Assembly (NCBI GenBank): GCA_965261535.1
Contig: OZ253469.1
Location: forward strand, 2,232,001 to 2,296,000
Source of the DNA: VXNE01 sp965261535
GTDB taxonomy: Bacteria; Pseudomonadota; Gammaproteobacteria; Pseudomonadales; Azotimanducaceae
DNA length: 64,000 nucleotides
Direction: 5' to 3'
Shown one piece after another: positions 36,421-45,741 of the stretch; position 1 is the stretch's first letter; every line of letters starts with the position of its first letter. Below the pieces are notes generated by a model that was not told the DNA's origin, made no database searches, and worked only from the letters and a program-made list of their open reading frames with translations. Both the position numbers and the translations under genes were made by a program.

Positions 36421-37199
36421 ACCGCTACCAGAGAATCATCGAACGGGTCTTCCTCGACCGATACAATCCCGGCGACCTTGAGGTTTCATTCCTGAGACAA
36501 GACCTGGTCCACGCCGCGCAACGTCTCGGTCTACCCGTTCCCAGGAATCTGGGCGATATCCTCTACGCGTTCCGCTACCGCACTGATCTGCCCGAATCCG
36601 TCGCCGGTACGGCCCCCGCCGGATTGGAGTGGACCATCCGCGGCACCGGACAGGCCGCCTACAAGTTTCGCCTTGTGACCGTCAACCGCATCGTGCCCAA
36701 TCCCGCGCTGATGACGATCAAGATTCCCGACGCCACCCCCGAAATAGTCTCTGCATATTCCATGTCCGACGAGCAGGCCCTGCTCGCCAAGATTCGCTAC
36801 AACCGATTGCTGGATGTCTTTCTCGGCGTATCCGCCTATTCGCTCCAAAACCACCTCAGAACGACAGTCAAAGACATTGGCCAGATCGAAGTGGACGAGA
36901 TCTACGTCGCCGTCGACAGCACCGGCAGACATTTCGTGCTGCCCGTTCAGGCCAAGGGGGGCAGCGACCAGTTGTCGGTCGTCCAGTCCGAGCAAGACCT
37001 CCTCTGGTGCCGCGAGAGACTCCCCGACCTGATCTGTCGTCTCATCCTCACGCAGTTTGCTCAAGGCGACCTGATTGCGATGTTTGAGGTCACTCTTCAG
37101 GACGACGAAATCAAGTTGGTTCAGGAGAAGCACTACCGGCTCGTCCCTGCATCGGAAGTGACCCAGGAAGACCTGTTGCGGTACCGTGACTCCGCCTAA
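36417..37199 (+). CDS. Type II restriction endonuclease, PD-(D/E)XK-like (260 aa)
   Basis: Begins MNRYQRIIERVFLDRYNPGD with its ATG overlapping the methyltransferase stop by 4 nt, the classic R-M arrangement. The probable catalytic core is EVDEIYVAVDST followed by HFVLPVQAKGG: acidic residue, strand, then QxK in place of the commoner ExK. The rest is unassigned. Position beside an orphan m5C methylase, size and motif make a restriction role likely. I cannot name the specificity. Confidence 0.75.
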   Translation: MNRYQRIIERVFLDRYNPGDLEVSFLRQDLVHAAQRLGLPVPRNLGDILYAFRYRTDLPESVAGTAPAGLEWTIRGTGQAAYKFRLVTVNRIVPNPALMTIKIPDATPEIVSAYSMSDEQALLAKIRYNRLLDVFLGVSAYSLQNHLRTTVKDIGQIEVDEIYVAVDSTGRHFVLPVQAKGGSDQLSVVQSEQDLLWCRERLPDLICRLILTQFAQGDLIAMFEVTLQDDEIKLVQEKHYRLVPASEVTQEDLLRYRDSA

Positions 37200-37308
37200 G
37201 AGCGCTACCGCGCGCCGTGATCCGCGAGGCCACTCCCTGCGCACAGGTGGTGGTTGCCGTCGACGCGATGCCTGAGGTCGAGGTGTCGATGAAGCAGAAT
37301 GGCAGGGG

Positions 37309-39201
37309 CTAGTTGCTCAACTTGATGCGCGCCGCCTTTGCTTCGTCGTACCACCACGCGTCCGGAAAGCCGGTGCGGTACTCGGCGTCTAGCGGCGGGC
37401 GGCCGAACTTGTCCCAGTAGACCACGCGGAGGCCTTCGACCGCGACGAGCGGAATCGTATAGAAGTGCCACAACAGGATGCGATCAAGCGCCCTTTGCGC
37501 GGCGGTCAGGTCCGCCAGCGAACGCGCATTCAGCGCGCGCGTCATCATCGCGTCCACCGATTCCAGTTCTATGCCCGAGCGATTCGCCGTCAACGGCCGC
37601 TGCGCGTTGCTGGAATGAAAATAAGCGATGAGTTCGACCCCGGGCGGTTGCGAAACCCCGTAGTGTTTGAGCGAGATGTCGAAGTCAAAGTTCTTCATGA
37701 GATTGATGTATCGCGACGTTTCGACCATGCGTATGCGTCCTTCGATCCCCAGGCGACGCAACTGATCCATGTATTGCATGACCGCGCGCTGCTCCGGGGC
37801 GGAACGGACAACGACGGAAAGCGAGAACGGCTCGCCGCTGTCCTCGTGTCTGAGTGCGCCGTCCCCCATCGTCCAACCGGATTCCCGCAGAAGCTCTCGC
37901 GCACGTAACAGCGCTGTGCGGTTGCGCCCCAGGCCATGGCGCGGCAACACGAACGGTTGGTTGAAAAGGCGTTCCGGCAGTCCCCGGCGGAAAGGCGTCA
38001 GCAGCGCAAGCTCTGCCGTATCGGGCATGCCGACCGCGGCAAAGCGCGTGTGCGCGAAATAGCTTTCGGGTTGCGTGTAGAAGCCCTGCGAGATATTGCG
38101 CTCGTACCAGTCGAAGTCGAACGCGAGGGTGAGCGCTTCCCGCACGCGCACATCGGCCAGATGCTCGCGGCGGCCGTTGATGGCCATGCCGCGTGAGAGT
38201 CCGACGTAGATACCGTAGTTGTGCCGCCGCATGACGATCCAACCCTTGTCGCGCGCGGGGATGTTGTAGCCGTTGTGCCAGAACCGCGGATCCGATTCCT
38301 GCCGATAGTCGAACAGGCCCTTGCGAAACGCCTCCCGCGCGACGGTTGCATCCCGGTAGGAGTCGTAGCGGATGTGGTCGAAGTTGTGGCGACCGCGATG
38401 AATGGCGAGGCGTCGGCCCCAGTAGTCGGGGACCCGCTCGTACAGGATGGTTCGCGATTGCCGCGCCTCGGCAACGCGATACGGTCCACTGCCGAGCGGC
38501 GGCGTCAGCGTCGTCTGGGAGATATCTCGGTCGCGCCAATAGTGTTCCGGCAGAATCGGCAGTTTGCCAAGGCTGATCACTACCATCGCGCCCAACCCGT
38601 TCAGGTCGAGCAGATGGAAAGTCAGTTCGTGCTGGTCATGCACCTCAATCGACGCGATCATTCCGAAAGCCGACTGGATGTCATGCCTGCTGTTTTCCCG
38701 AACATGCTCGTAGGTGAACGCCACGTCTCGCGCCGTCACCGGTTCGCCGTCGTGCCAGCGTGCTTCCGGCCGCAAGCGAAAGCGCACCCAACTGGCGTCG
38801 TCGGCGATCATCACCGACTCGGCGAGATTGCCGTAGAACGATCCGAACTCGTCTTCCGCCTGGGTCAGGAGACCGTCGTAAAGGCCGGCGGCATTGATGA
38901 CGCTGGTTCCCGGCGGGTTGATGCCCTTGTATAGAAGCGGCGTGAAGGAGTTCCAGTTGGCGCCGGTGGCGAGCACCAGCATGCCGCCCTTCGGCGCATT
39001 GGGGTTGACATAGTCGAAGTGCTCGAAGTCCGGCGGATACTTGAATTCGCCGAAAACCGATACGCCGTGCTTGTACGTTGGCTCCGCTTCCGCCAGCGTC
39101 GCGCCGAGTCCCGCGATGAGCGCAAGCGCCGCAACACGTGTCGCACTTCTCCGGGGCCCAGGCCGGCCCGCAACACTTTGGTTCCGCCGCTCGCGCGTCA
39201 G
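37309..39201 (-). CDS. YejA-like extracellular solute-binding protein (family 5), non-canonical start
   Basis: A periplasmic peptide-binding protein of the SBP_bac_5/YejA type. The mature N-terminus has the family pattern HGVSVFGEFKYPPDFEHFDY followed by NPNAPKGG. SBP_bac_5 sequence continues to the end (DAWWYDEAKAARIKLSN). A signal peptide (RVAALALIAGLGATLAEAE) is encoded upstream. In that frame there is no ATG, GTG or TTG before it, so I place the start at CTG 39201 with AGGA about 10 nt upstream. The first ATG, at 38982, would remove the signal peptide. The frame runs directly on from the oxidoreductase stop (TAG 39216-39214). A start-region sequencing error or mutation is the alternative. 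Confidence 0.75.
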   Translation of the reverse strand: MTRERRNQSVAGRPGPRRSATRVAALALIAGLGATLAEAEPTYKHGVSVFGEFKYPPDFEHFDYVNPNAPKGGMLVLATGANWNSFTPLLYKGINPPGTSVINAAGLYDGLLTQAEDEFGSFYGNLAESVMIADDASWVRFRLRPEARWHDGEPVTARDVAFTYEHVRENSRHDIQSAFGMIASIEVHDQHELTFHLLDLNGLGAMVVISLGKLPILPEHYWRDRDISQTTLTPPLGSGPYRVAEARQSRTILYERVPDYWGRRLAIHRGRHNFDHIRYDSYRDATVAREAFRKGLFDYRQESDPRFWHNGYNIPARDKGWIVMRRHNYGIYVGLSRGMAINGRREHLADVRVREALTLAFDFDWYERNISQGFYTQPESYFAHTRFAAVGMPDTAELALLTPFRRGLPERLFNQPFVLPRHGLGRNRTALLRARELLRESGWTMGDGALRHEDSGEPFSLSVVVRSAPEQRAVMQYMDQLRRLGIEGRIRMVETSRYINLMKNFDFDISLKHYGVSQPPGVELIAYFHSSNAQRPLTANRSGIELESVDAMMTRALNARSLADLTAAQRALDRILLWHFYTIPLVAVEGLRVVYWDKFGRPPLDAEYRTGFPDAWWYDEAKAARIKLSN

Positions 39202-39213
39202 GGCCGAGAGATC

Positions 39214-40341
39214 CTAGAGCGTGTCCAGATCGACTGCTCTGCCCGTTCGTGACGATTCAAAGATGCCCGCGATCACCTTCATGGTCTCGATGTTGTCCCG
39301 GCCGCCGCTGATCGGTTCCGCGCCCGTCCTGCAGCACTCCTCGAAGTGCAGGATCTCGTTCACGACGCTGTTCTCCGAGGGCAGCCCCGCGCCCTGGGCC
39401 GGAAGGGGCTCGAAACGCGCGCGCGGCCGTCTGCGCCGACGGGATCCTCCACCGGATTCCCGGCGGGGTTCCCGGCTCGGTTCCTCAGCATCCTCGGGCG
39501 ATTTGAGGGCGCACATGATGGTTCCGAAGTGGCCCATGCCCCGACTCCCCGGCGTCGGCGGCGTCGAGTGCAAGGTTCCATTGCTGCCAATCACCATGTA
39601 GTACTGGCTCTCGGGGACCAGGCTGGTGGTCCAGCTACCGAACACGTCGCCGATGGCGCCGTTTTCGAATTCCAGCGTCGCGGCGGCAAGGTCTTCGGCG
39701 CCGTTGACCAGTTCCGGCTGTACCGCCTTGCACACGCCCGTCACGCGCTTGACGTTGCCGATGTAGTAGCGCAGCAGATCCACGTGATGAATCGAGTTGG
39801 TCAGCAGCACGCCGCCGCCCCGCTCGCCGTCATTCATCCAGTGCCCGAGCGGGTTCATGGGCACGGCAGCCATGATCGCGTGCGTTCGAACGGCCTGGAT
39901 ATCCCCCAGATTTCCGTCGTCAATGAAACGTTTGACGGCAACGGCTTCCGCCGTATAGCGCTGGTTCTGAGCCACCATGAGGGTTACCCCGGCGCTGTCA
40001 GCCGCTTCGAGCATCTCGCGGCAAGCCTCCAATGTGTGCGCCATCGACTTCTCAACGAGCACATGCTTGCCCGCCGCAGCGGCGGCAAGGGTCTGCGGCC
40101 AGTGCTGGTCGTGAGTGCTGCAGATGTCCACCGCGTCGAGGTCCGTTTCGCGGAGCATCTCCTCGTAGTCCGTATAGACGGCATCGACACCCGCTTCCTT
40201 CGCGTACGCCCGCGCCGCCGGTTCGATGATGTCGCAGACCGCTACGAGTTGCACCCGATCAGGATGCGTGATGTAAGCGGTCATGTGGGAGTGGGCGATC
40301 CTTCCCGTGCCAATTAATCCGACTCTCAATGGTTCCGACAT
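39214..40341 (-). CDS. Gfo/Idh/MocA-family oxidoreductase (375 aa)
   Basis: Rossmann nucleotide-binding motif VGLIGTGRIAHSH at the N-terminus. The family lysine region appears as HVLVEKSMAHTLEA (EKS instead of the usual EKP) and the active-site segment as GVLLTNSIHHVDLLRYY. Members oxidise sugars, inositols and related substrates with NAD(P). The ATG at 40341 has GGAG 6 nt upstream; an earlier in-frame ATG at 40377 is less likely. It is followed directly by the solute-binding protein and preceded by two CoA-transferase genes, suggesting a catabolic operon. An Arg/Ser-rich insert lies near residues 280-310. Confidence 0.88.
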   Translation of the reverse strand: MSEPLRVGLIGTGRIAHSHMTAYITHPDRVQLVAVCDIIEPAARAYAKEAGVDAVYTDYEEMLRETDLDAVDICSTHDQHWPQTLAAAAAGKHVLVEKSMAHTLEACREMLEAADSAGVTLMVAQNQRYTAEAVAVKRFIDDGNLGDIQAVRTHAIMAAVPMNPLGHWMNDGERGGGVLLTNSIHHVDLLRYYIGNVKRVTGVCKAVQPELVNGAEDLAAATLEFENGAIGDVFGSWTTSLVPESQYYMVIGSNGTLHSTPPTPGSRGMGHFGTIMCALKSPEDAEEPSREPRRESGGGSRRRRRPRARFEPLPAQGAGLPSENSVVNEILHFEECCRTGAEPISGGRDNIETMKVIAGIFESSRTGRAVDLDTL

Positions 40342-40400
40342 GATTTCTCCGCTCGCTTTCCCGGAAGGAGGAAGCATAGCCGATCAACTGGAGAGCGGGC

Positions 40401-41636
40401 TTATACGTCTGCGTCCAGGATCTCGGAGGTGTGCTCCCCCAGGCGCGGCGACGGACGAAGATCCGGATCGGGACAACAGCCGAATCGCGCAAGAGGCGCA
40501 ACCTGCAGTTGATGACCGTCGAGCGGATGATCGATGTCGACAACGTAGCCGTTTACCCTCACCTGCTCGCGCGCGCCGACATCTTCCGGGAACGCCACCT
40601 CGCCCGACGGCACGCCGCATTGTTCCAGCGTTTCGAGCCACTCGGCAGTCGTGCGCGAACCCATGTCCCGGACCACCTGATCGACGAATTCGACGCACTG
40701 GGCCTGAAGTTCGGGATCTGCCGGATCGTGGTTCGGGTCGTCGCGCAGCAAGAAGTCGGTTCCCCACGCCTCGCGCACCCGGTCGCGCATCGGTCTCGAC
40801 TGCGCGCCGAGAAATAACGCGCCGCCATCCGCCGCTACGTACGCGCGGTAGAAGCAGCGCCCGGCGATCGACACCGGATCGCGCGGCGGCCCAAAGGGTG
40901 CCGCGAGTTCCCCATGACTTGCCCCGCGCGCTCGACCCTGTGCCAACTGCCGCTCGTCAGCGTCGGCCGAAATGCCCGTCGGGCCATTGCGCCCGATGCG
41001 CCAGCAATGCATGAGCAATGCCGTGCCCAACTCGCTCGTCCGCACTATCTGGCCGCAGCCCGAGCGCTCGCGATGATAGAGAGCCGCCCCGATGCCAATG
41101 GCCATCGTCAGGCCGGCCGAAAACTGCGTGATCTCCGAGCAGCGAATTGCGTTCGGCGTACCGTCATCGCGCCGTTTGCCCTCCGCTACGGTCAAGCCGC
41201 TGAACACCTGCAGCACGAGGTCGTTCGCGGGACGCTCCGCCCACTCGCCCACTGCTCCGAATCTGCTGCAGGACAGCACGATGAGGCGCGGGTTTGCCGC
41301 CAATAGCGCGGCCGGATCAAGGCCAGCCTTCGTCAGGAGTGACTGCGGCCAGTTCGTCAGCACGACATCCACCGCCTTCGCGAGACGCGCAAGCACAGCG
41401 CGCCCGGCATCGGTGTCGTCGTCGACGATGATCGATCGCTTGCCGCGGCAAAGCCACTGAAACGCCTTTGACTCGCCGTGTCGGTGCGGGTCCCGCCAGC
41501 GCAGATCATCGCCCTGGCGCGGCTCGACCTTGATCACCTCCGCTCCCTTGTCCGCGAGGATCTGACCCGCGAACGCACACGCAGTGCCGTTGCCGCACTC
41601 GAGGACGCGGAGGTTTGCATAGGGACCCGCGTTCAC
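40401..41636 (-). CDS. CaiB/BaiF class III CoA-transferase, probably catalytically altered (411 aa)
   Basis: Family III CoA-transferase: LRVLECGNGTACAFAGQIL at the N-terminus, the GAEVIKVEP motif, and ERSGCGQIVRTSELG in the middle. The expected catalytic aspartate (Asp169 of formyl-CoA transferase) aligns with Gln in ITQFSAGLTMAIG, whereas the neighbouring paralogue keeps Asp. It may therefore be a non-catalytic subunit of a heterodimer. The GTG start at 41636 overlaps the stop of the upstream paralogue by 4 nt, so the two are made together. Substrate is unknown. Confidence 0.85.
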   Translation of the reverse strand: MNAGPYANLRVLECGNGTACAFAGQILADKGAEVIKVEPRQGDDLRWRDPHRHGESKAFQWLCRGKRSIIVDDDTDAGRAVLARLAKAVDVVLTNWPQSLLTKAGLDPAALLAANPRLIVLSCSRFGAVGEWAERPANDLVLQVFSGLTVAEGKRRDDGTPNAIRCSEITQFSAGLTMAIGIGAALYHRERSGCGQIVRTSELGTALLMHCWRIGRNGPTGISADADERQLAQGRARGASHGELAAPFGPPRDPVSIAGRCFYRAYVAADGGALFLGAQSRPMRDRVREAWGTDFLLRDDPNHDPADPELQAQCVEFVDQVVRDMGSRTTAEWLETLEQCGVPSGEVAFPEDVGAREQVRVNGYVVDIDHPLDGHQLQVAPLARFGCCPDPDLRPSPRLGEHTSEILDADV

Positions 41637-42877
41637 GTGATCACCCCGCCCTGCGCCTCAAGCTCGGCGATGTTGTCGTCCGAATATCCGATCTCGCGCA
41701 GGATCTTCGCCGTATCGCGCCCGAGGGGCGGAGAAGGACGCGACGGATCAAGCGGCGTCCCACTGAACGCGAGCGGCGTTGCGACAGTCCGCTGCGGACC
41801 CGTGATCTCGTGAACCAGATCGATCATCCAACCGTTGGCCTCAACGTGCGGATGATCGGCGAGTTCCTGGGGAAACTGCACGGGTGCGGCCGGCAGACCC
41901 GCGTCATGGCAGCGTTCGATCCAGTGCGCCGACGTATCGTTCGCTATGGTCGATGCGATACGCACCGCTTCGTCGCGACCGGCGACCAGAAAGCGCGCGT
42001 CTTCGAGGGCAAAGCCCTTTTCGCCCCGCACCGGCAGTGATGTTTCGAAGAGATTGCGGAACGCAGCGACCTCCGCCGGGGTCTCCGCGCCGATGGCCAC
42101 CGCGCCGTCGCTCGCGAGCCAGATGCGCCGATAGATCTCCGCCGGCGAGCGCACGTATTGCTCCCGCACGCGCACGAGATCGTCGAACCGCGCGCCCTCT
42201 TCGCGCCGCCGCCGGCGCAGATTCCGAATGCGGTTGCGATCCGCGTCGGCACCCTCGTGCTCCATGATGGCGACGCCCTGCAGATTGAGCGCCGTCGCCA
42301 ACAGGGAGCATTCGACGAGCTGACCTTCGCCTGTCCGCGCACGGTGGAATAGCGCCGTCAGCACCGCATCCGCGAGCGCCATGCCAGCGCAGAAATCGGC
42401 AATCGCCGTGCTCGAAGGCGTCGAAGGCGAGCCGTCTTCTCGCAGCTTGGCTTCGCCCGCCATCAATCCCGTCATGGCCTGCACGACCCCGTCGTAGCCC
42501 GGGCGCATCGCCCAGGGACCGCGACGTCCGAACGCCGTCAGATCACCGTATATGAGGTCCGGCTTGATCGCCCGCAAGGTGTCGTAGTCGATGCGGAACT
42601 TCGCCGGCACGTCGGGCCGATAGTTGATCAGCACGACATCGACATCCTTCACGAGGCGGTGGACGATGGACTGCGCCTCTTCGCTGGTCAATCGCAGCGT
42701 GATGCAATCCTTGCCGCGATTGAGCGCCTGATAGGTGGCGGATTCCTTGGGCGCGAACATCATCTGCAAACGCCAGGACTCGCCTTCCGGCGGTTCGACC
42801 TTTACTACATACGCGCCGAGCTCCGCGAAGGGCGCGGCGATGACTTGAGAGAACTCGAGTACCCGGACGCCCTGCAA
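41633..42877 (-). CDS. CaiB/BaiF class III CoA-transferase (414 aa)
   Basis: Starts VRVLEFSQVIAAPFAELGAY and has the KVEPPEGE motif and IADFCAGMALADAVLTALFH, which contains the expected catalytic Asp. Compared with relatives the N-terminal helix APFAGMLLADLGAY appears shortened in frame by about five residues. The only canonical start is TTG at 42877; an in-frame TAG lies 42 nt upstream. The left copy of the 17-bp direct repeat lies just upstream (42901-42917), so the native promoter or operon connection has been cut by the inserted island. It likely transfers CoA between organic acids. Confidence 0.85.
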   Translation of the reverse strand: MQGVRVLEFSQVIAAPFAELGAYVVKVEPPEGESWRLQMMFAPKESATYQALNRGKDCITLRLTSEEAQSIVHRLVKDVDVVLINYRPDVPAKFRIDYDTLRAIKPDLIYGDLTAFGRRGPWAMRPGYDGVVQAMTGLMAGEAKLREDGSPSTPSSTAIADFCAGMALADAVLTALFHRARTGEGQLVECSLLATALNLQGVAIMEHEGADADRNRIRNLRRRRREEGARFDDLVRVREQYVRSPAEIYRRIWLASDGAVAIGAETPAEVAAFRNLFETSLPVRGEKGFALEDARFLVAGRDEAVRIASTIANDTSAHWIERCHDAGLPAAPVQFPQELADHPHVEANGWMIDLVHEITGPQRTVATPLAFSGTPLDPSRPSPPLGRDTAKILREIGYSDDNIAELEAQGGVIT

Positions 42878-42900
42878 CGGTCCTGCGATCGCTATCCCCG

Positions 42901-42917
42901 ACCAGTTGGGTGACTAC
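42901..42917 (+). repeat. Left copy of 17-bp direct repeat flanking the 5.1 kb island
   Basis: ACCAGTTGGGTGACTAC, identical and in the same orientation to 47992-48008. It lies 23 nt before the CaiB start. Flanking bases differ on both sides of the two copies, so identity is limited to these 17 bp. It probably marks the edge of an integrated or recombined segment. Confidence 0.85.
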
Positions 42918-43067
42918 CGATTATCGCCGACGCGCCTTCGCAGTTCCATCCGATAGCGGTCAAAACACCCTCGAACAAGTCATGGTTGTTTCGCAGCAAC
43001 CGCGCAGAGATAGCGGTACAATACGCTTGGCGCTCGCGCTAAGATTGCCATTAAGTGGGGCTTAGGG

Positions 43068-43386
43068 ATGGCAGAGTTCGGTGGCGTACGTGAACCTCCT
43101 GACTTGGGCTACCTTCTCTTGCGGCGTCACATCTCCCCGACTGGACTCGACTCTGGATTCTGTGTAGGTCGAGCGAACACTGCGGATTCGACGAGTTACG
43201 TGGGAACAACTGTTGTGTGAACTGCCTGTCGGAGCATCCGACTTGAACCAGCACAGTTTTGCAACGGACAGTGTCGAGTTCCGGGCGCAGAATGATGCTC
43301 GGTGCGTTCTGAACCTCAGTGCTTGCGCAGGAAGTGTCAGTGTCGACACAGAACATTCAAAGATAAGCGACAGCCGTGGCCACTGA
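43068..43386 (+). pseudogene. Small frameshifted gene before the kinase/MazG fusion
   Basis: The ATG at 43068 with GGGG 8 nt upstream opens MAEFGGVREPPDLGYLLLRR and stops at 43218. In another frame, coding-like sequence continues (ELPVGASDLNQHSFATDSVE) to a TGA at 43384-43386, overlapping the next gene start. One base change near 43215 would join them into a protein of about 105 residues. The combined sequence is beta-rich and unrecognised. It may be the true first gene of the island. Confidence 0.35.
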
Positions 43387-45718
43387 GACATCGGAGACCG
43401 CCTTGCACAGTGCGGAGGCACGAAGGGAAGGCACCTCCTCGACGGTGCGGCGGAATGACTCCCTAATGAACGGCAGTGAAACCCCAGCGCGCGATTCGGA
43501 CCTCCTTGAGGGCATTGCGGCACCAGTCACGGTTGCCGCGCCGCGTGTCGTCCTTGCGGAAGCGCCGACGGCCAAAGTTACAGAGGCATACGATACGTGG
43601 TGGAGGTTTGCCTGCGAGCGTCAGCACATCTATTTTCGTAGGCTGCGCGGTGAGCCTGCGCCATGGACTGAGGACAATATCATTCGCCGCCATCGGTTCA
43701 CGAACCCTTACCGGGCCGCAGATCGCGTGAGCCAGTATCTCATCAAGCACGTGATCTACCGCGACGATCTTCCCAAAGAACCTAACGAGGTCGTTTTTCG
43801 GATTCTCCTGTTCAAGCTATTCAACCGCATCCAGACTTGGGAAGCACTGACGGATCAAATGGACACCGTGACACTGGCCGACAACCCGTTTGCGCGCATC
43901 GACGAGATACTCACGGACGAGCTGGGGGCCGGGCGTCGCATCTACTCTGCTGCGTACATCATGCCCACCTCGGGAACGGGAAGGCCCCTTCAGCGCAAGC
44001 ACCAGATGCACTTGGCGCTTCTTCAACGAATGATGGAAGATCGCCTCCCCGACCGGCTTGCGGATACGCAAACCATGAAAGCAGGCTTCGACATGCTTCG
44101 GTCGTACCCGGGCATCGGGGACTTTCTCGCCTACCAGTTCATCACCGACATCAATTACAGCGAGGTAGTGGATTTCTCCGAGGCGGAGTTTGTTGCCCCC
44201 GGCCCCGGAGCGCGCGAAGGATTGCGGAAGTGCTTCGTCGATCCGGGCGAACTGACGGACGCCGAACTTATCCGCGTGACGATGGACGTTCAGGAAGAAG
44301 AATTCCAACGCCTCGGACTAGATTTCCAGACCTTGTTCGGGCGCCGGCTGCAACTCATCGATTGCCAGAATCTCTTCTGCGAAGTCGCAAAATATGCGCG
44401 TGTTCGGTTCCCGGACCTCACTCCGCCGCGCGGTCGCAAACGGATCAAGCAGAAGTACCGGCCATCGGAAGGCCTAGGCACGCCATTCTTTCCTCCAAAG
44501 TGGAAAATCAACGATGTAGTGAGTCTGCGATTTCCCCCGCAGTCTCGTCCCCAGAATGTCGATTTCGCTGAGTACCAGAGAAAAGCACGCAAAACCAGTC
44601 GTCACCTTCCGATTCGAGGTGGCGACGCGATCACCACGCCTATGCTTGGTTTGATCGGCGAGATGGGCGAGGTGGTGAGCGAGCTCAAGAAGCATGTGCG
44701 GGAAGGGCCCGCTTACGTCTCCTTTCGGGAACGATTGGTCGAGGAGTTGGGCGATCTCCTTTGGTACGTTGCTGATATCGCCTCCCTGCGTGACATTCGT
44801 CTTGAGAATATCTACCGGCGCGCCACTGTCAGCCACGTTGAGAAAGCGGACTCTCCGGCAAATCGACCCGCGAGCTGGATTCGTCCTGCCTTGGCTATGG
44901 CCGACGAGACGGGCAAGATTTCCCATGCGTATCGCTCCCTTCTCGCCGGGGAACTCGCGGAAGGGGATTTCAATGCCGAGATGTCGGAATCGCTCGTTAC
45001 ATTGATGGCAAATGTCACGACCTTGACAGCATTCCATGAACTGTCACTTACCGACATTACCAAGCGGAATCTCGCAAAGGTAGAGCAGCGGTGGGCGCTT
45101 CCAGATGCTCCCTTCGAGTCGGGTAATGTGTCCTGGCCCGAGAAGGAACAGCTTCCGACTCATTTCGATGCTTGGCTAACTGATCGAGATGGCCGCGTCC
45201 GCGTATCTTTCCTAGCAGACGGGCAGAGCAGATCCGCCGCGCCTGATACTCTAACCGACAACGCTTACGACCCAGACGGCTATCGGTTCCACGATGTGTT
45301 CCACTTTGCCTATGCGGCAGTACTCGGTTGGTCACCCATTACCAGAAGTCTCCTTCGGAGAAAGCGAAAAAGTGACCCGCGCATCGATGAAATCGAAGAT
45401 GGAGGCCGAGCCGCAGCCATTGAAGAGGGAATCTCGGCCATGGTATTCGCATACGCAAAACAACATCGCATGTTCGAAGGCGTGAATACGGTGGAAGACT
45501 CCGTACTCCGAACGATCCGCGAAATGACACGTCACCTCGAAGTGAAGGAACGAACAGCAGCCGAGTGGCAGGATGCCATCCTTCAGGGTTTCCACGTATG
45601 GCGCAACATTCGCGACGCTAGCGGAGGTTGCATTCGAGCAGATCGGCTTGCGCGACGCATCATCTTCGCAGACGACAGTCCACCCGCGCCTGTCAATCGG
45701 ACGATTTCCTTCGGATAG
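43376..45718 (+). CDS. Fusion of base-hypermodification kinase helical domain (HMUDK_hel/aGPT-Pplase3), MazG and MazG_C (780 aa)
   Basis: Residues about 72-345 match the 5-hmdU DNA kinase helical domain / alpha-glutamyl-putrescinyl-thymine pyrophosphorylase clade 3. Marks are WWRFACERQHIYF, ADRVSQYLIKHVIYRDDLP, RIYSAAYIMPTSG and FLAYQFITDINYSEV. From residue 423 a MazG nucleotide pyrophosphohydrolase follows, with ExxE in IGEMGEVVSELKKH and ExxD in VEELGDLLWYVAD. From about 632 comes a MazG_C-like domain (YRFHDVFHFAYAAVLGW). The first domain is known from phage and bacterial thymine hypermodification loci. GTG start at 43376. The next gene starts 23 nt downstream. The fusion suggests recognition or processing of modified nucleotides coupled to their hydrolysis; that role is inference. 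Confidence 0.85.
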   Translation: MATETSETALHSAEARREGTSSTVRRNDSLMNGSETPARDSDLLEGIAAPVTVAAPRVVLAEAPTAKVTEAYDTWWRFACERQHIYFRRLRGEPAPWTEDNIIRRHRFTNPYRAADRVSQYLIKHVIYRDDLPKEPNEVVFRILLFKLFNRIQTWEALTDQMDTVTLADNPFARIDEILTDELGAGRRIYSAAYIMPTSGTGRPLQRKHQMHLALLQRMMEDRLPDRLADTQTMKAGFDMLRSYPGIGDFLAYQFITDINYSEVVDFSEAEFVAPGPGAREGLRKCFVDPGELTDAELIRVTMDVQEEEFQRLGLDFQTLFGRRLQLIDCQNLFCEVAKYARVRFPDLTPPRGRKRIKQKYRPSEGLGTPFFPPKWKINDVVSLRFPPQSRPQNVDFAEYQRKARKTSRHLPIRGGDAITTPMLGLIGEMGEVVSELKKHVREGPAYVSFRERLVEELGDLLWYVADIASLRDIRLENIYRRATVSHVEKADSPANRPASWIRPALAMADETGKISHAYRSLLAGELAEGDFNAEMSESLVTLMANVTTLTAFHELSLTDITKRNLAKVEQRWALPDAPFESGNVSWPEKEQLPTHFDAWLTDRDGRVRVSFLADGQSRSAAPDTLTDNAYDPDGYRFHDVFHFAYAAVLGWSPITRSLLRRKRKSDPRIDEIEDGGRAAAIEEGISAMVFAYAKQHRMFEGVNTVEDSVLRTIREMTRHLEVKERTAAEWQDAILQGFHVWRNIRDASGGCIRADRLARRIIFADDSPPAPVNRTISFG

Positions 45719-45741
45719 CAGACAACGAGAAACGCAGGACC

